This document shows positions 46,219-53,860 of a stretch of 64,000 bases of DNA, one piece after another. The notes under the pieces are model-generated. The model had not been told where the DNA came from, did no database searches, and worked only from the letters and a program-made list of their open reading frames with translations. The stretch comes from Streptomyces sp. CB09001. GTDB lineage: Bacteria > Actinomycetota > Actinomycetes > Streptomycetales > Streptomycetaceae. The stretch is from the NCBI RefSeq assembly GCF_003369795.1, contig NZ_CP026730.1, positions 248,001 to 312,000 of the forward strand, read 5' to 3'. A program made the position numbers and the translations under genes. Within the stretch, counting starts at the first letter, position 1; every line of letters begins with the position of its first letter.

Positions 46219-47049
46219 CTACAACGAGCGGGCTACGAGCTGTGCCGTGAGTTCCACGCACCGCGTCCGGGCGGCGGAGAAGCCATAGGGCATCTTGGTC
46301 ACCGCTGCGAGGGCGCTCGTCCGGGGGCTCTCCTCGCCGCTCACCTCGGCGTCGTAGGTCTCGAAGAGTCTCTCCTCGGCCACGTCGAGTCCGGCCGCTT
46401 CGATGGCCTGGAGCAGGGCCTTGTGGTGGGCGCAGTGCTGGGCGGCGAGTTCCTCGACCTGCGGGTCGTGCGGGTCGACGGTGTCGTCGAGGGCGGCGTC
46501 GGCCGCGTCGAGGCGGTCCGCCTCGGCCCGCAGGTCGGGACGGGTCGCCAGGGTGATGAACACGCTGGCCTGGATCGCGGCGCCCAGCGGCCCGAAGATC
46601 CGTTCCGTGACCAGCAGGGCGTCCAGGTCGGAGGGGCGCAGAGCGCCAGAAGGCAGGTGGCTGAGCCGGTCCGTGACCAACGGGGAGAGCAAGCCCAGTG
46701 GGCTGCCCACGGTCCGCAGGCGCTGGACCGCCGCGCGCTGACGCTTGATGTCGGCCTCCTGGGCGGCCAGGGTCTCCTCCAGCCGGCCCAGGACGCCCTC
46801 GACGTCCCGGGCTTCGTCGAAGGCGCCCCGCATGTCGTCCAGGCTGATGCCGGCCTCGGACATCTTGCGGATCCACAGCAGGCGGATCATGTCGTCGTAG
46901 CCGTAGCGGCGGCGGCCGTCTCCGCCTCGCTCGGGCTCCGGCAGCAGACCGATCTGGTGGTAGTGGCGAACGGCGCGCGGGGTGGTTCCGGCGAATGCGG
47001 CGGCATCGCCGATCTTGACCTCGCGGGGAGGTGTGGCGGAGGGGTACAT
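46219..47049 (-). CDS. MerR-family transcriptional regulator
   Basis: 276 residues from the ATG at 47047-47049. The winged HTH is at about 12-80: VKIGDAAAFAGTTPRAVRHYHQIGLLPEPER and RRRYGYDDMIRLLWIRKM. A coiled dimerisation helix follows (EARDVEGVLGRLEETLAAQEADIKRQRAA), then a 150-residue sensor-like region with ALEGISLDD-type features and no obvious metal Cys. It probably senses a drug-like or organic ligand. A perfect palindrome at 47091-47111 lies in its own promoter. Confidence 0.88.
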   Translation of the reverse strand: MYPSATPPREVKIGDAAAFAGTTPRAVRHYHQIGLLPEPERGGDGRRRYGYDDMIRLLWIRKMSEAGISLDDMRGAFDEARDVEGVLGRLEETLAAQEADIKRQRAAVQRLRTVGSPLGLLSPLVTDRLSHLPSGALRPSDLDALLVTERIFGPLGAAIQASVFITLATRPDLRAEADRLDAADAALDDTVDPHDPQVEELAAQHCAHHKALLQAIEAAGLDVAEERLFETYDAEVSGEESPRTSALAAVTKMPYGFSAARTRCVELTAQLVARSL

Positions 47050-47090
47050 CGCAGGCAGGCCTTTCGTGCTGTGGGTGCCCTCGACGACAC

Positions 47091-47111
47091 CACATGCCAC
47101 TACGGCATGTG
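47091..47111. promoter_or_regulatory. Perfect palindrome upstream of the MerR gene
   Basis: CACATGCC (47091-47098), a 5-base spacer, and GGCATGTG (47104-47111): eight perfect arm pairs in 21 bases. It is about 45 bases upstream of the MerR start. MerR proteins bind such dyads in the spacer of their target promoters. A candidate TTGCAC -35 overlaps the dyad on the minus strand. Confidence 0.65.
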
Positions 47112-47220
47112 CAACTACACCCCACTCGGGCCCGCAACGAGGTCGGGTCTCACGTCCAGGTCTGGACGGCCCGCGGCTCGGCCGAAGCCGCGGGCCCCTT
47201 CTCGCGGGTCCGGACGCCGC

Positions 47221-47361
47221 TCAGGGCGCCGGCTCCAAGGTGCGGCCGGGAAACTCCGCTCGGGTCAGGGAGAGCAACGGGCGGGCCTTCACCGCGGTCT
47301 CCTCTAACTCGTCGGCCGCGTCGGACAGGGCGATGATCTCGTCGGCGGTGACCGTGCCGGT
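47221..47361 (-). pseudogene. Unassigned C-terminal gene fragment
   Basis: On the minus strand an open stretch ends in a TGA at 47221-47223 and reads GTVTADEIIALSDAADELEE, then TAVKARPLLSLTRAEFPGRTLEPAP. It looks like protein sequence (helix then Pro-rich end), partly like the start of TauD/AsnO-type oxygenases, but no start codon or family is secure. It follows a 9-base repeat (GGTGCGGGC) that may have caused the frame loss. Confidence 0.35.
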
Positions 47362-47394
47362 GCGGGCGGTGCGGGCGGTGCGGGCGGTGCGGGG
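47359..47394. repeat. Tandem 9-base repeat
   Basis: GGTGCGGGC is present three times exactly (47359-47385) plus a near copy (47386-47394). Lies in the decayed region and at a frame change between fragments. Confidence 0.8.
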
Positions 47395-47523
47395 CGAGAT
47401 CGTTGCGGACGAGGTCCACGATCACGAGGTTTTCCGCGCGGTCCTTCTCGCTGCCGCGTCCGCCGAGATCCTCAGGAAGCGCTCGGGAGACGTGCTGAGC
47501 ACGGACAGGTCGGCGCCGAGGAG
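47393..47523 (-). pseudogene. Fragment of a chorismate-binding enzyme (PabB/TrpE-like)
   Basis: Two frame-shifted pieces: SVLSTSPERFLRIS (within 47458-47523) and KDRAENLVIVDLVRNDLA (within 47393-47464). In anthranilate and aminodeoxychorismate synthases these blocks are about 40 residues apart, with PIKGT between; here the middle is missing and the frame changes, so the gene is dead. Probably the remnant of a secondary-metabolism synthase. Confidence 0.6.
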
Positions 47524-47977
47524 AGGAGCGCGGCGACGGGGGCGGGGCTGGTGCGGCGCAGTCGCGGTGGGCCTGCCAGGGGTCGAGTGGGCCGGTGCCG
47601 CAGCCGGCCAGCCTCGCCTCCGGGGTCGACCGCGAGTCGTTCGAGCGGTGCGCGGCACAGCCCGTCTTCCAGGAGATCTTCGGCGCCACCAAGCGCGTGG
47701 TCGACATCGACCACCACCGCTGCGCGGTGATCAGCACCGGCGAGGCTCCGTCCACCGCACGGTGACGCTCGGCGCACGCCTCCTCAGCAGTCACACCTCA
47801 GGCCCTCCCGGCCCGCCCGACACCTCATGGAGATCCGGAACCCCACGGTCAGGACCGGCATCTCCGGCGAGCCTGGGAGGCGCTTCCTTCATCACTGGGG
47901 CGTGGCCCATGAGCCGGAACCCGCCTACCCGCGCCATCCGGAACTCAACACGACCGGCCTACGGGCCTACGGACCGC

Positions 47978-48012
47978 CTGGCACCTGGCACCTGGCACCT
48001 GGCACCTGGCAC
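47978..48012. repeat. Tandem 7-base repeat
   Basis: Five exact copies of CTGGCAC (47978-48012), followed by a CTGGCGG variant. It sits just before the next gene fragment. Slippage is the likely cause. It is not a CRISPR array: no spacers. Confidence 0.9.
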
Positions 48013-48015
48013 CTG

Positions 48016-48190
48016 GCGGACGGCACGTTCGTCGAAGCCCAAGGGCCTCATGACGAAGGAGACGTACGCGGCGAAGGTCGCGCGCAAACGGGAACTGGCC
48101 CTCCACCACGGTCTGCGTCTCGCCACCGTCACGGCCGAGGACCTGGACCGCCTCCGGGAGGTCTTCGTGGACTGGCTGGGAACAGCGGCC
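48016..48190 (+). pseudogene. Frameshifted C-terminal protein remnant
   Basis: DGTFVEAQG reads in one frame (from 48016), and from about 48044 a second frame continues it as GLMTKETYAAKVARKRELALHHGLRLATVTAEDLDRLREVFVDWL-like sequence (listed here in shorter blocks: MTKETYAAKVARKREL; HHGLRLATVTAEDLDRL; REVFVDWLG). A frame change between these two is needed to join them. The pattern resembles C-terminal parts of endonuclease-like proteins, but no family is certain. Confidence 0.45.
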
Positions 48191-48330
48191 GGCCATCGTG
48201 GAGTCGGTGCCGTTCAGCAGACGGCGGAAGGAGCCCCGCAAGCCGCCGCCGACGCTGATGGAAGACCTGCGCGAAGCCGTCGGGAGAGGTGACCGGGCCT
48301 CCGCCCGAGGTCCGCGACCGTGCTCGATGC

Positions 48331-48795
48331 TCAGCGACCGGCTGCCTCCGTGAGTACGGATTCCAGCAGACCGAGGCTGGCCAGGATCTCGGCCTGCCGG
48401 GCCGTGTCGAGGCCGGTGGTGGTCAGGCGCTCCAGTTCCGCCCAGGCGTCGGCGACCTTCGCGCGCAGCGCGAGGCTGGCCTCCGTCGCCTCGACGATCA
48501 CCGCTCGTCGGTCGTCGGGTGAGGCGCTGCGGCGGACGAGACCGGACTTCTCCAGGCGGGCGATGCTGCGCGCCATCGTCGGAGCGTCCGTTTCGACCGC
48601 GGCGACCAGGTCGACCTGCCGCTGCGGGCCGCGCTCCCAGAGCGCCATCAGGATGAGTTCCTGTCCCGTGTGCAGGCCGGTGTCCCGCAGCAGCCGGCCT
48701 GCGAGCACCCGATGGAGCCGTGCCACTCGGAAGATCGCGTGGCTGACCGGGCCCGCCCCGGCGGGCGTGGCCCGTTCCCTCGGCTGTTCTCGCAT
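48331..48795 (-). CDS. MarR-family transcriptional regulator
   Basis: 154 residues from the ATG at 48793-48795. The core is a standard MarR winged helix: HTGQELILMALWERGPQRQVDLVAAVETDAPTMARSIARLEKSGLVRRSASPDDRRAVIVEAT, and a dimer helix at each end. It is divergent from the OYE gene at 48899, with two TTG-N6-CAA/TAA-type dyads between. Likely repressor of the OYE/MDR operon, released by an electrophile or quinone. The ligand is inferred only from the target enzymes. Confidence 0.9.
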   Translation of the reverse strand: MREQPRERATPAGAGPVSHAIFRVARLHRVLAGRLLRDTGLHTGQELILMALWERGPQRQVDLVAAVETDAPTMARSIARLEKSGLVRRSASPDDRRAVIVEATEASLALRAKVADAWAELERLTTTGLDTARQAEILASLGLLESVLTEAAGR

Positions 48796-48819
48796 GTCGT
48801 GATGGTACTCCCGAAAAAG

Positions 48820-48864
48820 TTGTCCGGCCAAGGAATGCGGTCTACGTTTTACTTGTTCGGCTAA
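48820..48864. promoter_or_regulatory. Two MarR-type operator-like dyads
   Basis: TTGTCCGGCCAA (48820-48831) and TTGTTCGGCTAA (48853-48864). The first is a near-perfect palindrome (TTGNCCGGNCAA), the second a relative with 9 of 12 matches. They are 33 bases apart between the MarR and OYE genes. Confidence 0.6.
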
Positions 48865-48898
48865 GTATCCGATCGTTCCGATCCTCGGGAGAACAACC

Positions 48899-49990
48899 AT
48901 GTCCACCGCTTTCCAGCCCACCACCGCAGGAACCCTCAAGCTCCGCAACCGCATCGTCATGGCTCCGATGACCCGCAGCCGCGCCGACGGCACGCTGCCC
49001 ACCGCCGACACGGCGACCTACTACGCGCAGCGTGCGAGCGCCGGCCTGGTCATCACCGAGGGCGTCCAGCCCTCCGTGATCGGACAGGGCTATCCCGCGA
49101 CGCCCGGCCTGCACGCGGCCGAGCAGGTCGCCGCGTGGCGAAAGGTCACCGACGCCGTGCACGCGGCGGGAGGCACGATCGTCGCCCAGCTCATGCACAC
49201 CGGCCGCATCGGTCACCCGAGCACCACCGAAGCCTCCGGGCACGGCGGGCTCACCCCGGTCGGCCCCTCGCCGGTGAAGGCGGCGGGACAGATCTTCACG
49301 CCGACCGGTCTCCAGGACCACGTCGTCCCCGACGAGCTGACCGAGGCGCAGATCACCGACACGATCGCCGACTTCGCCGCCGCGGCCCGCAACGCCGTCG
49401 ACGCCGGGTTCGACGGTGTCGAGATCCACGGCGCGAACGGCTACCTGCTCCACCAGTTCCTGACCACCAACGCCAACCTGCGCACCGACCGCTGGGGCGG
49501 CTCGCAGAGGAACCGCACCCGACTCACCCTGGAGGTCACCCGGGCCGTCGCAGCGGCGATCGGCGCCGAACGCACCGGCATCCGGCTCTCCCCGGCCAAC
49601 GGGCTTGGCGACACGGCCGAAGACGACTACGCCACGCTCTACCCGCACCTGGTCGCCGAACTCGACAAGTTCGGCCTCGCCTACCTCCACCTGGTCGAGG
49701 CCGGGGACCCCGCTCTGACACCCGCGCTGCGGGCCGCATGGGCCGGCACGTTCATCCTCAACTCCGCGGACGCCGACACCGCCGGGCAGTCCCGCCGACT
49801 CGGCCTCGTCGACGGCGGGCAGGCCGACGCGGTCTCCTTCGCCCGGCTGTTCATCTCCAACCCCGACCTGGTCACCCGGCTCGCGACCGGTGCCCCGCTC
49901 GCCAAGCCCGATCTGAGCCGGGCCTACGGCGGCGACCGGCACGGCTACACCGATTACCCGGCGCTCGACGGCACCCCGCCGGCGCTCTGA
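48899..49990 (+). CDS. Old Yellow Enzyme-family alkene reductase
   Basis: 363 residues. FMN-dependent TIM barrel: N-terminal FQPTTAGTLKLRNRIVMAPMTRSR, substrate-site HGANGYLLHQFL (His and Asn that bind the carbonyl oxygen), and the C-terminal FISNPDLVTRL. The family reduces activated C=C bonds in enones and nitroaliphatics and can serve in electrophile detoxification. It is the first gene of a likely operon with the MDR at 50031 (40 bases apart) and divergent from a MarR gene. Confidence 0.93.
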   Translation: MSTAFQPTTAGTLKLRNRIVMAPMTRSRADGTLPTADTATYYAQRASAGLVITEGVQPSVIGQGYPATPGLHAAEQVAAWRKVTDAVHAAGGTIVAQLMHTGRIGHPSTTEASGHGGLTPVGPSPVKAAGQIFTPTGLQDHVVPDELTEAQITDTIADFAAAARNAVDAGFDGVEIHGANGYLLHQFLTTNANLRTDRWGGSQRNRTRLTLEVTRAVAAAIGAERTGIRLSPANGLGDTAEDDYATLYPHLVAELDKFGLAYLHLVEAGDPALTPALRAAWAGTFILNSADADTAGQSRRLGLVDGGQADAVSFARLFISNPDLVTRLATGAPLAKPDLSRAYGGDRHGYTDYPALDGTPPAL

Positions 49991-50030
49991 ACCGTCGACC
50001 ACCGAACCCACCCACAGCAAGGACACGACC

Positions 50031-50948
50031 ATGCGCGCCTACACCCTGAACGCCTACGGGCCCGACGGAATGACCCTGACCGATGTGACCGAACCCGAGG
50101 TCGGACCGGGGCACGTCAAGGTCCGCGTCGAGCAGATCGCCGTCAACCCGCTCGACTGGAAGATCCGCAACGGCTACCTCGCCGAGATGCTGCCGCTGCC
50201 GCTGCCCGTCGTCATCGGCAACGACGTCGCGGGCACCGTCCTGGAGGTCGGCGACGGCGTCGACGACCTCGCCGCCGGTGACCTGGTGGCCGGCTTCGCG
50301 GACTCGGGCGCCTTCGCCGCCGTCGTGGTCACCCGCCGCGAGCGCCTCACCAAGGTGCCCGACGGGCTCGATGCCAGGCTGGCGGCAGCCGTCGTCACCT
50401 CGGCCGAGACCGCCCAGCGGGTGATCGGTCTGCTCGACCCGGCTCCGGCGTCGACGCTCGTCGTCAACGGCGCCGCCGGGGCCGTCGGCAGCGCCGTCAC
50501 CCAGCTCCTGACCGCCGCGGGGCACCGGGTGATCGGCACGGCGAGCACCGCCAACCACGACCACCTGCGGCGCCTGGGCGCCGTTCCGGCCGGCTACGGC
50601 GACACCATGCCCGCCGAACTGCGCGCCGCCGCCCCCGACGGTGTCGACGGCGCGATCGACACCGCCGGACGGGACTTCGTCGCCCGTGTCGAGGGACTGA
50701 TCCCCGCCGACCGCATCGTGACGATCGTCGACTTCGCGGCCGGTGCGCGGGGTGCCATCGTCGCGGGCGGCGACCCGACCCAGCTCACCGCCGAGACCGT
50801 CGCTACCGTGCTGGAGCAGGCCGCCGAGGGCACCTTCACCGTCGAGATCGACGCCGTGTACCCCTTCGAAGCGCTCGACCGGGCGCTGGCCCGCAGCGAA
50901 GCGGGACACCTTCGTGGCAAGCTCCTCGTCACCGGGCCGTCCTCGTGA
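50031..50948 (+). CDS. Zinc-less MDR, NADPH:quinone reductase-like
   Basis: 305 residues with AAGGA upstream. N-terminal GroES-like domain (MRAYTLNAYGPDGMTLTDVTEPE) and a Rossmann domain with VVNGAAGAVGSAVTQLL. There is no Cys/His zinc cluster, as in the quinone oxidoreductase and enoyl-reductase branch of MDRs. With the OYE upstream it probably handles alpha,beta-unsaturated carbonyls or quinones with NADPH. The first transposase fragment starts immediately downstream. Confidence 0.9.
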   Translation: MRAYTLNAYGPDGMTLTDVTEPEVGPGHVKVRVEQIAVNPLDWKIRNGYLAEMLPLPLPVVIGNDVAGTVLEVGDGVDDLAAGDLVAGFADSGAFAAVVVTRRERLTKVPDGLDARLAAAVVTSAETAQRVIGLLDPAPASTLVVNGAAGAVGSAVTQLLTAAGHRVIGTASTANHDHLRRLGAVPAGYGDTMPAELRAAAPDGVDGAIDTAGRDFVARVEGLIPADRIVTIVDFAAGARGAIVAGGDPTQLTAETVATVLEQAAEGTFTVEIDAVYPFEALDRALARSEAGHLRGKLLVTGPSS

Positions 50949-50954
50949 CCGCGC

Positions 50955-51136
50955 CCGACACGGCGACGCAACGGCCATGCGTGGGGCGGCAAGCCGGAAG
51001 GCGCTCCGCCGCTCGCGTGGCGGTTTCACCACCAAGCTCCACCTGACTGCGGATGGCCGCTGCCGCATCCTGTCACTGGTCATCACACCTGGACAGCGTG
51101 CCGACTGCACCCAGTTCGAGGAGGTGATGCGACGGT
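50955..51136 (+). mobile_element. Middle fragment of an IS5-family transposase
   Basis: In one frame (ATG at 50977) the sequence reads RRSRGGFTTKLHLTADGR, then CRILSLVITPGQRADCTQFEEVM: the well-known core of IS5-family transposases (GRSRGG-TTKIHL-DG-RPL... PGQ...). The catalytic DDE region before and after is absent. It is a dead piece, about 50 residues, on the plus strand, lying between the MDR stop and the TetR gene's 3' end. The matching C-terminal piece is at 57970. Confidence 0.8.
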
Positions 51137-51137
51137 C

Positions 51138-51743
51138 TCACACGTCGGGTCGGTCGACGAAGGCGCGGCGCACGGCCTCGCGCAGGGAGGCGCGGCGGCG
51201 GTGGTGGATCTGCTGTCCCTCCGAGGCGGTTCCCGTGGTGGTGATGCTGGCGGCCGACCACGTCATGGCCATCGCGATGACCATCGAATGGACGTCCTGG
51301 GCGTCGATGTCGGAGTTGAGGGTGCCGTCCTCCTGGCGCTCGACGAGCGCGGCGATCTTCGCCGAGTCGCCGTTGTTCGGGAACAGTGCTCCGACGGGCC
51401 TGCGCTCCAGGCGGTTCCAGGTCGCCAGCCGCACCACGGCCGGATCGGCCAGGTAGGCGTCGTACAGCCGAACCGCATAGCCGGGCAGGTCGTGCGGGGT
51501 CAGCCGGACGACGTCGGTCAGCGCATCGACGTGTTCCGCCAGCACCGCGTCGAACAGCGCCTCCTTGCTCGGGAAGTGGGAGTAGAGCTGGGACTTGTTC
51601 GCCCGTGCCTGTTTCGCGATGCGATCCACCCTGGTTCCGGCGATGCCGTGGTCGGCGAACTCCCGGGCCGCGGCATCGAGCAGCCTTCGGCGGGTGGCCT
51701 GTCCGTCGCTGCGTACCCGTCGCCACTCTCGTTCTTCGGTCAC
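51138..51743 (-). CDS. TetR-family transcriptional regulator
   Basis: 201 residues, GTG start at 51741-51743 (a GGAGGG sits against it, spacing short). The HTH is ATRRRLLDAAAREFADHGIAGTRVDRIAKQARANKSQLYSHFPSKEALFDAVL; a helical sensor domain follows, with a final segment rich in Arg (HHRRRASLREAVRRAF). It is divergent from an aldehyde dehydrogenase gene, with two 22-base dyads in the gap, so it likely represses that gene. Effector unknown; an aldehyde or related lipophile is plausible. Confidence 0.9.
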   Translation of the reverse strand: MTEEREWRRVRSDGQATRRRLLDAAAREFADHGIAGTRVDRIAKQARANKSQLYSHFPSKEALFDAVLAEHVDALTDVVRLTPHDLPGYAVRLYDAYLADPAVVRLATWNRLERRPVGALFPNNGDSAKIAALVERQEDGTLNSDIDAQDVHSMVIAMAMTWSAASITTTGTASEGQQIHHRRRASLREAVRRAFVDRPDV

Positions 51744-51754
51744 CCCTCCATCCT

Positions 51755-51810
51755 AGATGAACCAGCCAGTCCATCTCCGTGTTAGCTTAGATGGACCAAC
51801 TGGTACTTCT
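51755..51810. promoter_or_regulatory. Two tandem TetR-type operator-like dyads
   Basis: Two 22-base sites, 51755-51776 and 51789-51810, share the half-sites AGATGRACCA and a matching inverted right half (...GTNCATCT-like); 8 of 11 arm pairs match in each. Centres are 34 bases apart. They flank the start region of the ALDH gene and the TetR start. Such spacing suits co-repression by a TetR dimer. Confidence 0.65.
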
Positions 51811-51820
51811 AGGAGTGATC

Positions 51821-53299
51821 ATGAATGCGACTTCGGAGCGAGAACGCCTCGCGCCGGCCCTGCTGACCGAGGGGCCGCTCCGTCTCCTGATCGGCGGAAA
51901 CTGGGAGCCGGCACGGTCCGGCAAGGTGGCGCCGACCACGGACCCGACCACCGGGCAGGTGCTGACCGAAGTGGCGGTGGCGGGCCCCGAGGATGTCGAC
52001 CGTGCCGTCGCTGCCGCTCGCCGGGCCTTCGAGTCCCCGTCCTGGTCGGCGATCACGCCCCAGGAGCGGGGGCGTCTGCTGTTGCAGATCGCCGACGTGC
52101 TGGAGGAGCACGCCGAGGAACTGGCCGTGCTCGACTCGCTGGACATGGGCGGCGCCCTGGTGACCATGCGGTGGCTGGCGGGGCAGTGCGTCGACGTCCT
52201 GCGTCACTACGCGGGCTGGCCCACCAAGATCTACGGGCAGGCGGCGCCCTCCGAGCCCTCGAAGCTGCACTACGTCCTGCGTGAACCGCTCGGCGTCGTC
52301 GCCGCCATCACGGCGTGGAACGGCCCGCTGCAGCAGCTGGTCTGGAAGATCGGCGCCGCGCTGGCCACCGGCAACACCGTGGTCGCCAAGCCCGCCCTCT
52401 GGAGTTCCCTCTCGGCGATCCGGCTGGGCCAGTTGCTCGCGGAGACGGACCTGCCCCCGGGTGTCGTGAACATCGTCACCGGGGACGGCGGAACCACAGG
52501 GGAGGCGCTGATCAGCCATCCCGACGTCGACAAGATCTCGTTCACCGGCTCACTGGCCGTCGGCCGCCACATCCAGGAGACCGCCGCGCGCGATCTCAAG
52601 CGGGTCACCCTGGAGCTGGGCGGGAAGTCGCCGACGATCGTGTTCGACGATGCCGATCTCCACGCGGCCGCGCAGACGGCGGTAGCCGGATTCGCGATGG
52701 GGAGTGGACAGGGATGCGTGGCCGGCAGCCGGATCCTGGTCCAGGAAACGATCTACGACCGGTTCCGCGAGCTGCTGCTCGAGGAGATGGGGAAGTACGT
52801 CGCCGGCGACCCCTTCGAGCCCGGCACGATGATGGGCCCCCTCGCGGCTCCCGAGCACTATGCACGGGTCAACGACTGGATCGACACTGCTCGCGAGGAG
52901 GGGGCGACCGTGACCAGGGTCGCGGACTGGGAAGCCGACGGGCGGTTCATCCCACCCACCTTGCTGGAGAACGTCGATCCCGGTATGCGCTCTGTCCGGG
53001 AGGAGATCTTCGGTCCGGTCTCGGCGCTGATGTCCTTCACCGACGTCGAAGACGCGATCGCCCGGGGCAACGACACCGAGTACGGCCTGTCCGCCTCGGT
53101 GTGGACCCGAGACATCGGACGGATCAACCGTGTTGCGCGTGGCATACGCGCGGGCACCGTCTGGTTCAACACGTTCGGCGACATAAGTACCGGGACAGTG
53201 CCGTTCGGCGGGTTCAAGGGCTCGGGCATCGGACGGGAGCACGGGACCGATGTTCTCAGCGCCTACACCGAGGCCAAGACAGTGATGATCAACACCTGA
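51821..53299 (+). CDS. Aldehyde dehydrogenase (NAD(P)+-dependent)
   Basis: 492 residues from the ATG at 51821 with AGGAG 5 bases upstream; an earlier ATG (51791) lies inside an operator-like dyad. The class is complete: FTGSLAVGRHIQE (cofactor loop), ELGGKSPTIVF with the general-base Glu, and GQGCVAGSR with the catalytic Cys near residue 295. It oxidises aldehydes to acids, possibly feeding the alpha/beta hydrolase and dehydrogenase genes downstream. Substrate unknown. Controlled by the divergent TetR gene. Confidence 0.94.
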   Translation: MNATSERERLAPALLTEGPLRLLIGGNWEPARSGKVAPTTDPTTGQVLTEVAVAGPEDVDRAVAAARRAFESPSWSAITPQERGRLLLQIADVLEEHAEELAVLDSLDMGGALVTMRWLAGQCVDVLRHYAGWPTKIYGQAAPSEPSKLHYVLREPLGVVAAITAWNGPLQQLVWKIGAALATGNTVVAKPALWSSLSAIRLGQLLAETDLPPGVVNIVTGDGGTTGEALISHPDVDKISFTGSLAVGRHIQETAARDLKRVTLELGGKSPTIVFDDADLHAAAQTAVAGFAMGSGQGCVAGSRILVQETIYDRFRELLLEEMGKYVAGDPFEPGTMMGPLAAPEHYARVNDWIDTAREEGATVTRVADWEADGRFIPPTLLENVDPGMRSVREEIFGPVSALMSFTDVEDAIARGNDTEYGLSASVWTRDIGRINRVARGIRAGTVWFNTFGDISTGTVPFGGFKGSGIGREHGTDVLSAYTEAKTVMINT

Positions 53300-53860
53300 C
53301 CGGTGCGGCCGGTGGTTGTGTGCCCTCTCGGATTCCTCGGCGTCGAGAGGCCCCATCCCTGCCGTCCCCGCCTCCAAGCAGATCATCGGAGGGCGCCGCC
53401 TCGGGCATGTCGAGGGAGACGCCGGGGTCGCGGGTACGACTTCCACGACCCGCCGGTTCTCCTCGAAGCGGGACGACCGAGCCCCCCTCCATCCCCGACG
53501 CACCGTGGAGTTGGCCACCGCCGGGCCCGCCAGGTCCACGGCGGTGGCGTTGCGGGTCGGGTTGGGGCCCTCGACCGGTGCAGCCCGCCGAACGCCTGCG
53601 ACACCTCTCCGCCCAGTGTCGTTCGGTCGGCGGCATCGGCAAGTAGCCAGGACGCGACATGCGAGATCACTTCATCGCCGTCAGCGGCGACGATGGTCTT
53701 CGGGCCCTACCGGGCGCAGCACTCAGCAAGGTCTGTTCTCCCTGGCCACGGAGCACGTTCTGTGTTTGGGGTCCGATCACCTTCAAGATCGTGAAGCGCC
53801 CGGGCCAATAGGACGTCGAACCGCTTGGCTGTCAGACGACTGCTGGATGGAAGGTGTCAC
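53300..53860. other. 561 bases without an intact gene
   Basis: Between the ALDH and hydrolase genes no full coding frame is supported. On the minus strand ADAADRTTLGGEVSQAFGGLH (53580-53670 region) and, after a frame change, EGPNPTRNATAVDLAGPAVANS look like pieces of a decayed protein. No family was identified. A promoter for the hydrolase operon may lie near its 3' side. Confidence 0.35.

Larger units (their letters stand above)
47112..48330. other. Decayed region holding gene fragments
   Basis: No intact gene is visible over more than 1.2 kb. Fragments in several frames are present (see the separate entries for the PabB-like, unassigned and nuclease-like pieces), together with a 9-base and a 7-base tandem repeat. 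At 47634-47763 on the plus strand another open fragment reads SFERCAAQPVFQEIFGATK and ends with ISTGEAP; I do not recognise it. The picture is of inactivated, rearranged DNA. Confidence 0.6.

Noticed and set aside
47978..48019. Tandem CTGGCAC repeats as a CRISPR or regulatory array
   Set aside because: The copies are contiguous without spacers, in a decayed region; slippage explains them.
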